Below, piece after piece: positions 18,283 through 29,009 of a DNA stretch of 64,000 nt. Where the stretch lies: contig JAYUKX010000020.1 of NCBI GenBank assembly GCA_043764095.1, positions 1 through 64,000 of the forward strand, in the 5' to 3' direction. The stretch's first letter is position 1; every line of letters begins with the position of its first letter. Under the pieces are notes generated by a model. It was given only the letters and a program-made list of their open reading frames with translations. It was not told the DNA's origin and did no database searches. Both the position numbers and the translations under genes were made by a program. Origin of the DNA: M3007 sp043764095 (lineage in GTDB: Bacteria; Bacteroidota; Bacteroidia; Chitinophagales; Saprospiraceae).

Positions 18283-18323
18283 AAAAAAAGAGGCCAACTA
18301 GGAATCAATCCTTGTTGGCCTCT
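18283..18323 (-). terminator. Strong intrinsic terminator of the adhesin gene
   Basis: AGAGGCCAAC (18289-18298) and GTTGGCCTCT (18314-18323) form a perfect 10-base stem. On the minus strand it is followed by a run of seven Us (AAAAAAA at 18283-18289 on the plus strand). It therefore terminates the large minus-strand gene, and may also stop reading from the convergent DUF3050 gene. Confidence 0.8.
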
Positions 18324-18346
18324 AATATTATCCATCAAAATAAAAT

Positions 18347-21300
18347 TTATCGCACCAAAGTTACATCCCCTTCGTACAGTATTTTCTGTCCATCAATCAG
18401 TTCTATTTCTGCATAATAAACGAAAACTGCTGGAGTGAGTGCTTTTCCTTCACCTCCAATTTGACCATCCCAGCCATAAGCAGGATCATTGGGTTGGAAA
18501 TTTTGTGCAAAGTGCACTTTTTCGCCCCAACGGTCAAATATTTGGAAAGAATTGACCTGTTTGATCTGTTTACGCTTGTCATCAGCATGGATATAAAAGA
18601 TCGTATTTGCAGGATCTGCCGAATTATCCGGCGTAAATACATTAGGGATATAAATATGGGGTTCTGCATCCACAATGATAGCAATCCGATCGTATGCTTC
18701 GCAACCGCCATTTTTGGTCAATACACTTACTTTGTACTGTATGGTATTGAATGGCTTACAAATAGGCGTAAGTAATTCGGGTACAGTAGTGCCGCTAAAT
18801 GTAAGGAACGTTAGTGGCTCCCATCTGATCGTATCAATCAGATCAAGCGGAAAACCGGGAGGCAGCACTGCATTGAGTTGAAGCGAGTCGCCAAATTGCA
18901 ATTCAAATTGTGGCGTTACATCAATAGATGGATCAATTGCTGCTGGTATTTCCAAATCTTCACTATATTCACAACCATTGATATCTTGTACTAATAGTTC
19001 GTACGTACCGGGCGCTAAACCACCAAATGAAATCGAATTGGCAAAACTATTACCACCATTAATGGAATATAGATAAGGCTCAATACCACCCATAACGGAA
19101 TCAAAACGAATTAAACCGTCATTGTCGCGGCATCCGGGAAGCCCAAGGGTAAATTCAAAGTTATTCGGGCGATCCAGTACTTCCAGCACATTGGTATTAG
19201 CCAATGCTGCGCAACCATTATTGTTGTTGACCACCAATACATTGTAATTGCCGGGTTTGTCCACCAGTAATTGGAGCGATGTTTCTCCACTTACGATATT
19301 GCCATCAATAGTTGACCACCCAAATACGTATTGACTGCCACTTTCTGCTAAGGCAATAATACTAACAACGGGATCAGCACAAGTAATAGTACCAGGAGGT
19401 AGTATTTGTACACTAGGTGCTACGGTGTTTTCCTCGACGGTGGTGGTACTTGCATTAGCACAACCATTATCATTGTTCAATATTGTAAGCGTATATAATC
19501 CGGGTGTATTGACTACCGCTTGAGGGGTAGTCTCTCCATTAATAATATTACCATTAGGCGTTGTCCAAGCGTAGGAGTAAGCATTTCCTGTGCTGGAATT
19601 ACTGCCATCCAACACTACCTCTGACGCAAAACAAGTAATCAGTGCTGGTATAACGATGACAATATCAGGTTGGTTGATGTCTTCGTTAACAACAACCAAA
19701 TCAGTTGATTTACAACCATTATCTGTATTGACCACAGTGAGCAAGTAAGTACCTGACGCCGATACTGTAGGTGTTAAAGAGTTTGGATCTGCTAAAATTT
19801 CACCATTTGGTGTTGACCATTGGTAGAAAAAATTACCATTTGAACTGGATCCCAAACCATCCAATGTAGCAATAATCGACTTGCAATCTAATTTAGTATC
19901 CATACCGGCTTGAGCAATTGGGGCTGTAATATCCTGTGCTACTGTTACTGATGCCAAAGATGCACAATTATTATCCATATCCTGAATCACCAATTGATAC
20001 ACACCGGGTGCATTCACCTTCACCTTAGATGAATCGGAAAGGTCAATAAAATTACCATTAGGTGTCACCCAATTATAAGTCACATTGCCAGTAGAAGATC
20101 CTGAAGTATTTAACAGAACAAAATCAATATTACAGTTCAAAATGGCTGGCTGCGCTATAGCAACAATAGGCGCATTTTGATCCGCCAATACATCTACTTG
20201 ATCCGTATCAGTACATCCAGTAGATGTATTTGTTACTTTCAAGGTGTATATACCTACTGCATTTACCTCTGGAGATAAAGTAGTTGCTCCGGATAGTATA
20301 TTACCGCCATTGGCAGCCGTCCAACTATAAGTAAATGATCCATTGGAATTCACATCTCCATCTAAGGTAACAGAATTGACGGAGCAAGTTAAAGTAACCG
20401 GCGCACCTGCTTCAGCATCGGGCGGTGTAATATTCTGGCTGATTTCTACCATGGAATAAGAAATACAACTATTGGAGGTATCTCGTACTGCTAGGCTATA
20501 TGTACCGGGCGCGTCAATGACGGGATAAAGTGTATTAGCACCCGAAACAATATTTCCACCTGAAGTAGGAATCCACTGATAAGTAAACGGCCCGTTTTGG
20601 CTGCTACTTGAACCATCGAGGGTCAATTGATTGATATTACAGGTAAGCAAGTCGGAAAAACCTGCATCTGATTCTGGAAAATCAGCGGACTCATATACTT
20701 GCATTACGTCTGTTGAAGTACATCCACTAGCCGTATTCGTTACAGTAAGGTAATAGAATCCAGCCCCGTTCAAAATTGGATTTAATTGGCTTTGTCCTAT
20801 AGCGCCATTTAAGAAACTACCTCCGGTGGTCTCCCAATGGTAGGTAAATGGACCCGTACCCGTAATACTCGGTGTGGTTTCGTAAAAATTATCGGTACAG
20901 GTAATTAATCCACTTGGACCTGCATCAACAGTAGGTGTTGTGAAATTTGCGGCTAATGCTACATTACCCACTTCTGTACAACCATTCTGGGTATTAGTGA
21001 CGGTTACGTCATACACCCCTGGTTGATTAACAATTGGTTGTGCATTGTTTATGCCGGATAAAATACCTGGGCCACTCCAAACATAAGTAAAATTAGGGCC
21101 TGTTGAAATATTTGCTCCGCCAATTTGGAGTTCTGCTTGGTAACAATTCAGTGTATTGGCAGGCCCTGCATCTGCCACGGGTTTTGCAATATTTTGTGGC
21201 ACAGTGGTTGTTGCCGTTTGGGTACAGCCATTGGAGGTATTGGTGATCGTAATGGTGTATGTGCCTGGTTGATCGACGGTTGGGTTGAGTGAGTTGATAC

Positions 21301-24300
21301 CGTTGATAATGCTTAGTCCAGACCATTCATAGACATAGTTACTACCAGTACTGGAGCCGGCTGCATTGATATTGACTTGCTGGGTAGTACAAGTTAGTGA
21401 AGGCGGAACGGCTACTTGAACAATAGGTTGGCCTGCATCTTGTGCAATTTGTACTATTGATGTGCTTGTACAGCCATTTATATTATTCGTAGCCGATAAA
21501 GTATATGTACCTGGTTTATCAATCGAAGGAGTGAGTGTATTTGCTCCCAAAAGGATATTACCGCCATCGGTGGCTACCCACTTGTAGGTATGCCCTGATG
21601 ATGGTCCTGTTCCATTGATTGTAAGTGTTGGCTCCGTACAACTCAATATTTGAGTAGGGCCAGCATTGATCGCGGGCGGTACGTTATCTGCTATTACAAC
21701 TACATTTTCCACTGCACTACAATTATTGGCCGTATTAGTGACAATCAAGGTATAAGTACCTGATTTAGTAACTACTGGATTAAGCGTATTGGCTCCCGAA
21801 AGGATTGCTCCATCCACAGATCCCCATTGGTAGGTGAAATTGCCTGAACTGGCCACTGATGCGTTGAGCGTTAGTATGTCAACCAGGCAAGTAATAGGAG
21901 GGGCAGCCTGAATGGCAAACGAAGGGAGGTTTAAGTCCGATATTACGGTTGCAGTAGCACTTGATTTACATCCATTTACGTTATTGGTAACCAGTAATTG
22001 GTAGGTCCCAGGTGCTGTTACAACGGGTGTAAGTGTGTTTGTGCCAATGGAAATAGAACCATTAGGCGTTGTCCAGTCATAGCCATAAATAGGGCCAGTG
22101 CTGGAACCTACCCCATTCAATTGTACAAAGGAATTTTGGCAATTAATTTGGCCTGCTGGTGCTACAACGGTAATTGGAGGTGTGATATCTTGAGCAATTG
22201 TAACGGATGCCGTATTGGTACAACCGTTTTGTTGGTTGGTCACTACTATGGCATAAGTACCTGCTTTATTTACCGTTGCTGATGATTGGTTGGTAGGGCC
22301 TTGAATATTTCCACCATTACTTGCCGTCCATTGGAACTTAGTATCGATCAAAAAAGCATTTGGATCACCGATCGTTAATGTGTTATTGTTATAACAGTTA
22401 AGCGTACCGGGAGGGCCCGCTATGGCAACGGGTGGTTGAATATTTTGCTCTACTAGTTTTGATGCTGATGCACTACATTTACTAGTCGGGTTGGTTATAG
22501 TCAATGTATATAGACCAGGTTTATCAACGGTTATACTAAGGGAGTTAGCGCTACCCACAATATTGCCCCCTTGAGATACTGTCCATACGGGGCTACCATC
22601 ATTAGTAGGATTTTGGCCTGTAATGATTACAGTACTGGTATTACAATCCAAGGATTCATTAGAAAATGCTAATACACTTGGCACACTTTGATCTTCCTTC
22701 ACTTCTTTGGAGGCGGTAGAAGTACAGCCATTGCCAGGATTGGTTACCGTAACTACATAGTCACCTGCTTCAGTAACTACAGGATTGGCTGTCGTAAATC
22801 CAGAAATGATATTACCATTTAAAGTACCCCAATTATAAAATACATTACTTGGCGATGAGCCACTTGCGTTCAAAATTACTTGATTTTGAACACAATTGAT
22901 GAGGTCTGGTGCCGCAATAACCGCTGTTGGTGGTGCAAAATTAGAGGTAACCACTACATTATCCGTTGCTGTACAAAAATTGATGTTGTTGGTAACCAAT
23001 AGGGTATAAGTACCCACTGAAGAGGCAATCGGTTGTGTTGTATTCTCGCCGCCAGCAATTATACCGCCATTACTGGCCGTCCAGGCATAAGTGAAATTAT
23101 TTGCACTACTGGAAGAACCGGATCCATCCAGTGTTACATTCCCAATAGCACAAGTTACTATTTGAGGTGGGCCTGCGTCTGCTACGGGCAGTAATACATT
23201 GCTAACGACTGGAACATCTACGGTAGATGTGCAGCCATTAGTGCTATCTGTAACCCTAATTCTATAAGTGCCACCTTGGCTAACGATAATATCAAGTGTA
23301 TTTGTACTTCCAACGATATTTCCTGTTGGGCTGGCTACCGACCACAAATAGGAGAAATTAGATCCTACCGATGAGCCTTGGCCATTTAATTGGACGCTAA
23401 GTGTTTGACAATCAATATCATCCATAGCAACACCTACCGCAATAGGTGGCGTTGTATTGGCTACTACTGTCGTGGTCGCAGTTCTAGTACATCCCGATTG
23501 ATCGGTCACTGTAACCGTATAAGTTCCTGCGGGTAGGTTTTGTGGGTTTTGGCTTGTAGTGCTATTACTCCATTTATAGGTATAGTTAGGGAAACCTCCA
23601 TTTACCGTCAAATTGATACTACCACCATTGGGATTAGTGCAATTCGGTATTTGTGCCTGTGCTGCAACGGGCACTAGTACGCTAGCGGCTTGCACCGTAA
23701 AGGAATTGGTCAAAGAACAGTTATAACCATCTGTTAGCGTAACATTATAGACACCTGCTTGTAAATTGATCGGATCTGGAATGTTTGCGATCGTAACTGG
23801 GCCTTCCCAAACATAGTTATAAGGCCCGCTACCACCAGTAACGGTTGTATTTATGGTGCCATTCGTTTGCCCAAAGCACTGCACATTCGTCGTTACGCCA
23901 GTGAGATTTAATTGGGAATTGACGACGAGTTGTGTCCCTTGCCCTGTCCCTTGGCAACCTTCAAAATCGGTTACGCTATTAATTGTGTATAGCCCTATCT
24001 CGTTTACTTCCAAGAAGTACGGGTTATCCGTAATATCCGTAATTGGATCTTGTGGATTACCGTTAATGGAATATACCAATTCAAAAGGCCCGTTCCCTGT
24101 AAATATAACTTTTAAGAATCCAGATCCACCATCTGCACATAATTGAGGTGCAGGAGGTGATAATTGAGCCTTTGGAGGCGGATTCACCCTAACATATATA
24201 CTTTGGACAGTAGTTTGCCCACATTCATCCGTTATGGTTACTTTATAAGTGCCGGAGTTATTGACAAAAAACGCAGCCTGCTGAGCTGTTCCGCCATTGT

Positions 24301-25921
24301 TGGACCATTGGAAGGTATATTCTGGCACACCACCTAGGTAGGTAGCATCCAAAACAGCAACACCGCCACCGCAGATCACAACCGTATCGGGCATGGTAGT
24401 TAATGCTGGAAGGTCGTTGATTAATAAGATTTCCTGCGGCATCAAGCAAGAGCAAAGGTTGGTCAGCGTAATTTTGATGGATTCTTGACCCTCTAATAGC
24501 AGATCGCTAAGGATCGTAACTGGTAGCAAAAATTGGTCTTGACCTGCTGGAATTGTGATCGATGAAGGGATTGGTTTGAAATCTAAACCCGATGTAGCAG
24601 TACCAGTAATGGTAAAACTTACGGTCATTGGGATATTGATATTGCCTCCCACACGGTCGAACAATAATGCTGCATCACCGCATTTTTCGAACGTTTCATT
24701 CACATCGGGCTCGCCGTTTACGAGCCATTCAACCGAGGCATTACCACCAGCATCGAAAGAGCCTTCATCCACAAATACTGCTGAGTCCCAAGCGCCATCA
24801 CCAATATCAGCAATGACCAGTTTAATATGGTAGGTTTGGCAAGGGATAACATTAGCGGATGCCACAAATTTGCGGGTATAACCATCATACTGTACCTCAT
24901 TTACCGCATTGGACGAAGAAGGGTTTTGTCCACAAAGGTTACCACTTCCTGCTGGCTGGTTGTTAACATAAAAACCAGCATTAGTTAAGTGGTTGACATT
25001 GTTAATCGCAACAGGGGTTGGTGACATGGGGACTGTTGCAATATTCTGAACGCCCCCAGGGATTCCTGGGCCGGAAATAAAGAACCCAAAAACATCATTA
25101 AATTGCGACCCTACATATTCGCAGTACTCCTCAGAAGCAAATACGTATCTAAATACTACTTGAGGTTGTGTCGGGGTAAAGTCGAATTCTAAACGAGCTA
25201 CGTCAAATTGTGCGCCAGTAGATAAACTAGATAAGTCTCCATCAGGGCCACAGCTGCCTGCGCTTGATCCGGCACCATCGCTAGAGTTAGGGCCAGGGGC
25301 AATGCTTACTGGGCCAGTGGCTAGTATCATGCCTCTATTGAAACCAATATTGGTTTGCCCTCCTGAAAAAGTACCTAGGGCACCGCCTCCACCACAAAGG
25401 TTGATACCATCTACATCAAAACAGTTACCTCCAATTAGCACTTCCCTAACGGCTGCATCGGGGTCAATACCATCTACTGATAGTACTTCATCAGGTGCAT
25501 TGAAGAATTTGTTGACCAATGAGCAACTCGTGCAGGATAGCGAAATAGTATATATTGGTGTATTTGATGCCGCCCAAGTACAAGGGAAATTTAGCACAAA
25601 ACTCATCTCTTTTGCAGTTGCAACAAAAGTGAGTATAATTGGTGCGTTTTCTGCGCTGGCAAAATTGCCAGCAATAGAAATCGTAGGAACGCACCCTGCG
25701 GTTTCTGCATTCGGAGGTGCTAATAATTGATAGGTCTCTCCAAGTTTAAGACCCGTAAATTTTAGGGGTTGAATGGATGCCTTTGGAGTTATTTTTTGCC
25801 GCCCAAACTCACTTTTGAGTACGATGGGTTCAACAGAAAATGGGCTTTGTGCAATTCCGTACAAAAAACCAGTCAGTGTCAATAATAACACCATTGCATA
25901 ACGGAAAGTAGAAAAGGGCAT
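18347..25921 (-). CDS. Giant T9SS (type B) surface adhesin with 17 Ig-like repeats
   Basis: 2524 residues. A signal peptide ends at about residue 25. Residues about 144-390 form a choice-of-anchor L domain, with FRYVFASEEYCEYV and FNDVFGFF as hallmarks. About 410-500 is a Calx-beta-like strand domain. About 506-668 holds two PKD/Ig-like domains, and about 673-820 two SprB-type repeats (NVQCFGQTNGTI; LPAGTYTVTVTD). Residues 823-2249 contain 17 tandem Ig-like repeats of about 84 residues. One more SprB-like repeat follows, then a C-terminal CHU_C domain (about 2422-2524: IPNVFTPDN, FQIFDRWGEKV, GDVTLVR). CHU_C directs T9SS export and attachment. By analogy with SprB-like proteins, a role in gliding adhesion or cell-cell contact is inferred. 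Each Ig repeat has a paired cysteine, suggesting a disulfide-stiffened stalk. Confidence 0.93.
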   Translation of the reverse strand: MPFSTFRYAMVLLLTLTGFLYGIAQSPFSVEPIVLKSEFGRQKITPKASIQPLKFTGLKLGETYQLLAPPNAETAGCVPTISIAGNFASAENAPIILTFVATAKEMSFVLNFPCTWAASNTPIYTISLSCTSCSLVNKFFNAPDEVLSVDGIDPDAAVREVLIGGNCFDVDGINLCGGGGALGTFSGGQTNIGFNRGMILATGPVSIAPGPNSSDGAGSSAGSCGPDGDLSSLSTGAQFDVARLEFDFTPTQPQVVFRYVFASEEYCEYVGSQFNDVFGFFISGPGIPGGVQNIATVPMSPTPVAINNVNHLTNAGFYVNNQPAGSGNLCGQNPSSSNAVNEVQYDGYTRKFVASANVIPCQTYHIKLVIADIGDGAWDSAVFVDEGSFDAGGNASVEWLVNGEPDVNETFEKCGDAALLFDRVGGNINIPMTVSFTITGTATSGLDFKPIPSSITIPAGQDQFLLPVTILSDLLLEGQESIKITLTNLCSCLMPQEILLINDLPALTTMPDTVVICGGGVAVLDATYLGGVPEYTFQWSNNGGTAQQAAFFVNNSGTYKVTITDECGQTTVQSIYVRVNPPPKAQLSPPAPQLCADGGSGFLKVIFTGNGPFELVYSINGNPQDPITDITDNPYFLEVNEIGLYTINSVTDFEGCQGTGQGTQLVVNSQLNLTGVTTNVQCFGQTNGTINTTVTGGSGPYNYVWEGPVTIANIPDPINLQAGVYNVTLTDGYNCSLTNSFTVQAASVLVPVAAQAQIPNCTNPNGGSINLTVNGGFPNYTYKWSNSTTSQNPQNLPAGTYTVTVTDQSGCTRTATTTVVANTTPPIAVGVAMDDIDCQTLSVQLNGQGSSVGSNFSYLWSVASPTGNIVGSTNTLDIIVSQGGTYRIRVTDSTNGCTSTVDVPVVSNVLLPVADAGPPQIVTCAIGNVTLDGSGSSSSANNFTYAWTASNGGIIAGGENTTQPIASSVGTYTLLVTNNINFCTATDNVVVTSNFAPPTAVIAAPDLINCVQNQVILNASGSSPSNVFYNWGTLNGNIISGFTTANPVVTEAGDYVVTVTNPGNGCTSTASKEVKEDQSVPSVLAFSNESLDCNTSTVIITGQNPTNDGSPVWTVSQGGNIVGSANSLSITVDKPGLYTLTITNPTSKCSASASKLVEQNIQPPVAIAGPPGTLNCYNNNTLTIGDPNAFLIDTKFQWTASNGGNIQGPTNQSSATVNKAGTYAIVVTNQQNGCTNTASVTIAQDITPPITVVAPAGQINCQNSFVQLNGVGSSTGPIYGYDWTTPNGSISIGTNTLTPVVTAPGTYQLLVTNNVNGCKSSATATVISDLNLPSFAIQAAPPITCLVDILTLNASVASSGNFTYQWGSVDGAILSGANTLNPVVTKSGTYTLIVTNTANNCSAVENVVVIADNVPPAINAGPTQILSCTEPTLTINGTGPSSGHTYKWVATDGGNILLGANTLTPSIDKPGTYTLSATNNINGCTSTSIVQIAQDAGQPIVQVAVPPSLTCTTQQVNINAAGSSTGSNYVYEWSGLSIINGINSLNPTVDQPGTYTITITNTSNGCTQTATTTVPQNIAKPVADAGPANTLNCYQAELQIGGANISTGPNFTYVWSGPGILSGINNAQPIVNQPGVYDVTVTNTQNGCTEVGNVALAANFTTPTVDAGPSGLITCTDNFYETTPSITGTGPFTYHWETTGGSFLNGAIGQSQLNPILNGAGFYYLTVTNTASGCTSTDVMQVYESADFPESDAGFSDLLTCNINQLTLDGSSSSQNGPFTYQWIPTSGGNIVSGANTLYPVIDAPGTYSLAVRDTSNSCISYSMVEISQNITPPDAEAGAPVTLTCSVNSVTLDGDVNSNGSFTYSWTAANGGNILSGATTLSPEVNAVGIYTLKVTNTSTGCTDTDQVDVLADQNAPIVAIAQPAILNCNIDFVLLNTSGSSTGNVTYNWVTPNGNFIDLSDSSKVKVNAPGVYQLVIQDMDNNCASLASVTVAQDITAPIAQAGMDTKLDCKSIIATLDGLGSSSNGNFFYQWSTPNGEILADPNSLTPTVSASGTYLLTVVNTDNGCKSTDLVVVNEDINQPDIVIVIPALITCFASEVVLDGSNSSTGNAYSYAWTTPNGNIINGETTPQAVVNTPGLYTLTILNNDNGCANASTTTVEENTVAPSVQILPPGTITCADPVVSIIALAESGSQYVFGWSTIDGNIVSGETSLQLLVDKPGNYNVLVVNNNNGCAALANTNVLEVLDRPNNFEFTLGLPGCRDNDGLIRFDSVMGGIEPYLYSINGGNSFANSISFGGLAPGTYELLVQDINGCEYSEDLEIPAAIDPSIDVTPQFELQFGDSLQLNAVLPPGFPLDLIDTIRWEPLTFLTFSGTTVPELLTPICKPFNTIQYKVSVLTKNGGCEAYDRIAIIVDAEPHIYIPNVFTPDNSADPANTIFYIHADDKRKQIKQVNSFQIFDRWGEKVHFAQNFQPNDPAYGWDGQIGGEGKALTPAVFVYYAEIELIDGQKILYEGDVTLVR
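19175..23455 (-). repeat. 17 tandem coding repeats (~250 bp each) in the adhesin gene
   Basis: Each unit of roughly 83-86 residues runs from a P.A.AGP-like start through L(T/N)C, GSSTGxFTYxW, GNIxSGxNTL, PGTYTLTVTN and NGC to a linker ending around xxPP. The two cysteines (LTC and NGC) are kept in all units I aligned by eye. Units differ widely at the DNA level, so this is an old expansion rather than a recent slippage array. Confidence 0.85.
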
Positions 25922-26312
25922 AAGCGATAAGAGTTCGGTTTGAAATAAAAATGAATAATAGCAAGCGTATTAAACAAAAACTGACACATGGGATGGATTA
26001 AATGCAGATTATGTATAGTCGTTTTAGTATCAAGATACCTTAATTACGCTGAATGCTGTATCAGCAGCATTAAAAATTGTTGTGGGGGGAAAGGGGGACA
26101 CTCAATTCGTCTGCAATATTATGCAAGATTTGAACGCTAACCAAATTTTCTAAGGTGTTTATGGTATAATTCGACTAAATCCAGTTATTAAACCGAGTTT
26201 GCTAATTTTAGCAATTGTTATGAAATACATAATTTTGAAGCACAGACACACTATCCCTTGTAATTGTTCGTTTTTCTGCCCGAATAAAATCCTTTGTTTT
26301 TTTTAATATATT
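25922..26312. other. Gene-free interval between adhesin and beta-barrel genes
   Basis: This 391-base AT-rich stretch holds the divergent start regions of two genes. A short hairpin (ATGCTG 26053-26058 with CAGCAT 26065-26070) and a G-run near 26090 are the only notable marks. I find no perfect TAnnTTTG box for either gene and no small gene or repeat. Confidence 0.5.
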
Positions 26313-26981
26313 ATGATGAATAAATCAATTTTAGTTAGTTTGACGGTGGTATTAGGGCTTTCATTTATTTCATTAAATGCTCAAAACTTAGATTACAGAA
26401 GTTCCCTTAGTACACCTGTCGGCCTCAATGGTTGGCAAATTGTAGCACTCGCAGATGATATCATATCCGCAGATACGGTAATTGGTGCCTACATGAAGGC
26501 TTCGCCTACTTTGGGGCTATCCTATGACTTGGGCTTGGCCAAATGGTTCAGTTTGGGGCTTCAATTTACTTGGAATCGTGGACGTATTGGAGCCGACGAC
26601 CTAACCGTTACTGTAAAAGACAAAGAATATACAGGCGCTGTCGAGTTGAACCTTCGGCGCTTAAATTTTGGCTTTAGGCCGCTTATTCATTACGCCAATA
26701 ACGGACGATTCGACTGCTATTCCGGTTTTCGGATCGGTGTCAATTATATAAGGACCAAAGTAAGCGTAGGCACCGAAGAAGATATTACTGATAGTGAATT
26801 AATCGACCGCTTGCTGGGTAATAATTGGTTGCTCAATCGTAATTATCGAAATGTAAGACCTACAATACAGGTAATCCCTTTCGGAATGCGTTGGTATTTT
26901 ACACCGCAATTGGGACTTGGCTTTGAGTCCACCGCAGGGGCAACTTACTTTTTTTGTGCGCAGTTGGACTATCGTTTTTAA
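26313..26981 (+). CDS. Outer-membrane beta-barrel protein
   Basis: 222 residues, with ATG ATG at 26313 and 26316 (either may start). A signal peptide ends at LNAQ (about residue 24). The rest alternates hydrophobic and polar residues with many aromatic strand ends (LSYDLGLAKWFSLGLQFTW, LNFGFRPLIHYA, GFRIGVNYI) and ends in an aromatic residue, LDYRF, the usual signature for outer-membrane barrel insertion. Size fits an 8-stranded OmpX/OmpW-like barrel. Function unknown. The stop overlaps the convergent S41 protease stop by 4 bases. Confidence 0.8.
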   Translation: MMNKSILVSLTVVLGLSFISLNAQNLDYRSSLSTPVGLNGWQIVALADDIISADTVIGAYMKASPTLGLSYDLGLAKWFSLGLQFTWNRGRIGADDLTVTVKDKEYTGAVELNLRRLNFGFRPLIHYANNGRFDCYSGFRIGVNYIRTKVSVGTEEDITDSELIDRLLGNNWLLNRNYRNVRPTIQVIPFGMRWYFTPQLGLGFESTAGATYFFCAQLDYRF

Positions 26982-28423
26982 TTGTTTTTGACGGAGGGCT
27001 GGGAGGTAATCCAGTTCAAAACTGCCTCCCATTCCAGTTTTTTGTGGGCGAGTACGTCATCTAAGGTGTAATTGATTGGGATATTGGGCATTACGCCCTT
27101 ACCTTCATCTTTTCCGAGTTGATATTTGAGGTGGACTTGTGGAATATGGATCAAAAGACGTGATTCGGGCAACCGTAGTACGGGAATTTGCATACCATTA
27201 ATAGCGCGCGATCCACCGCCTGTTTCCTCACCTATAATAATAGCATTAGAATTTTCTTTTAAAAAAGTAGCCGTTTGGCTGGATGCCGAAAAGGACATAC
27301 CATTAATCAACACAAAAACCTGCCCATTGTAATGGTGCTTTTTGGAAGGTTTGTACTTAATGGTTCTGTACGTCTTTCCATTTTTAATTTTTGGTGGAAA
27401 AACGCGCAGCAAACCCAAGTTAGCAAAACTGGCTACCCGCCCGAGGTATTGCTTGGGTAAATGGTGGCGCCAAGAGCGGAACAACCTTCTACTAAATTCT
27501 ATTTTAAAGGATTGATTAGAAATATATCGGATAAGGTTGATCGAACTCGAAAAATTGCCACCAGTATTGTCGCGCAAATCGATCACTAAATAAGGTGTTT
27601 TCTTTTGATTCATATCGGTAATTGCCTTTTGGAATAATTTAGTACCCGCTCTGCCGCTAAAAGTATTGAGTTTTAAAACCCCAATACTATCGTGTTCGGG
27701 ATGATAAAAAAAGAATTGAGGTACTTTTTTCGAGCGGTGTACCATTTTGATTGTTGTGTCTGATTTGGTTTCTGAACCAACCAAGTCGTCTTCTAAAAGG
27801 CATTTTACTTTTTGATAATGTTCAATACCTCCTTGGTCTGCCCATTTGATAAATTGTACGGAATCGGTGGAAAAATATTTCATAAACAGGTAATTAAAAT
27901 ACAAATCCCTGTTGATCACCCGTCCTTGAAAAGTAGAGTTATAACCATCGGAGGGTTGGTGGCGGCGCATGGTTGCAATCAAATCGGCGGATTTATAATT
28001 GCCTATTGATAAAATTTCAGAGCCAGGGGGAATAATATCTGTTTTTACACTATCCACCCCAGAGATTGCCCAAATCCGATCTTTTTGGCAAAATACTTGG
28101 AAAGGGAGCGCATACTTGCTTTTTTGTTTGGTTTTACTTTTTACCCTTGCCATATAAGTATGTCCACACCCAATAGGCAACAGCGCGTGCCGAATACGAA
28201 TTTCCCAATCTTTTGCAGCGATCGAGTCGCCTTCAAAATCCATTAATCCTTTAATAATGGTTCGAAAACTGTCTTTTGTGATATAGGCATCGGGAGAAGG
28301 GTGTACTTTGAGTACCATTCGTTGTAGTGCAGCAGCATCTTTTTGGGCTTGTAGGCGACTAAATTGCTGTGCATGGGCATTGTAGGTACAAAACAGCACT
28401 AAAATGGCATATATTATTCTCAT
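26978..28423 (-). CDS. S41-family (C-terminal-processing) peptidase
   Basis: 481 residues from the ATG at 28421-28423, with a signal peptide MRIIYAILVLFCTYNAHAQ, so it acts in the periplasm or at the surface. The catalytic fold is recognisable from YLVIDLRDNTGGNFSSS and from INGMSFSASSQTATFLK, where the Ser of MSFSASS is the likely nucleophile and the Lys four turns on the general base. EETGGGSRAINGM follows. No PDZ domain is evident between the N-terminal region and the protease core, unlike classical CtpA. The substrate is unknown. Single gene; a TATCTTCG box (one change from TAnnTTTG) lies upstream. Confidence 0.85.
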   Translation of the reverse strand: MRIIYAILVLFCTYNAHAQQFSRLQAQKDAAALQRMVLKVHPSPDAYITKDSFRTIIKGLMDFEGDSIAAKDWEIRIRHALLPIGCGHTYMARVKSKTKQKSKYALPFQVFCQKDRIWAISGVDSVKTDIIPPGSEILSIGNYKSADLIATMRRHQPSDGYNSTFQGRVINRDLYFNYLFMKYFSTDSVQFIKWADQGGIEHYQKVKCLLEDDLVGSETKSDTTIKMVHRSKKVPQFFFYHPEHDSIGVLKLNTFSGRAGTKLFQKAITDMNQKKTPYLVIDLRDNTGGNFSSSINLIRYISNQSFKIEFSRRLFRSWRHHLPKQYLGRVASFANLGLLRVFPPKIKNGKTYRTIKYKPSKKHHYNGQVFVLINGMSFSASSQTATFLKENSNAIIIGEETGGGSRAINGMQIPVLRLPESRLLIHIPQVHLKYQLGKDEGKGVMPNIPINYTLDDVLAHKKLEWEAVLNWITSQPSVKNN

Positions 28424-28729
28424 AAACGGCACTCTACTTTGTATTTATATGTTTTTGTGTGCGGCGAAGATAGTATGCTTAGTCCCTTCGATGTATTCCT
28501 AATTGCATTTCCGAATAAAAATTAAGTTTAAAATTGAATCGCATTATCTAAATTTGGTCAAAATAATTGATTCGGAATTTATTCTCTTTGTTTGATTTTT
28601 TATTATATTTTGTTTGTTTTTTTTGGTTAGATGCGGCTTTGTTAGGAACTTTGTGCCTCATTTGACAAATAATATTTTACAAATAGCCATAAATATCAGT
28701 ATTGTATTAATCAATTCATATCGTTTTGA

Positions 28730-28820
28730 TATTTATACTGAGATTCGTTAGGTTTTGTGTATAGATGAATGAGGATGTTCACGATTTTCATACACAAAAC
28801 CTTCAGAGCCGAAGTATAAA
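28730..28820 (-). repeat. FGSxGFVxEN...SIHKT repeat, copy A
   Basis: On the minus strand this encodes the end of an open frame (FGSEGFV, then YEN, then SSIHKT and TAA at 28748-28750). The same DNA and peptide pattern recurs on the plus strand at 50563-50657. The stop codon is conserved in both, as is a shared trailing CTCAGTATA. The frame continues upstream to about 28945 but shows no known domain. It lies in the 586-base gap before gltB. The remainder of that gap (28424-28729 and 28946-29009) is AT-rich, and I see no gene in it. Confidence 0.65.
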
Positions 28821-29009
28821 ACGCGACACCACCACACACCGTCGTTACTCCTTTTTCCCTTTCCTGAGGGTATGCCTTTATTAACTAGCCATACCAAACC
28901 ATTATACTCTCGATTTACTGTATAAAAATCATGCTCAAAGGGCATTTCTTAATTAGTTTGGTCCATGTACTACTAATTCAACAGAAATACCTGGCTTACA
29001 GTAATCAAT

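Noticed and set aside
28748..28945. 65-residue protein on the minus strand before gltB
   Set aside because: Not called as a gene: the conserved part is a repeat shared with 50563-50657, where it lacks a proper start, and no domain is visible.
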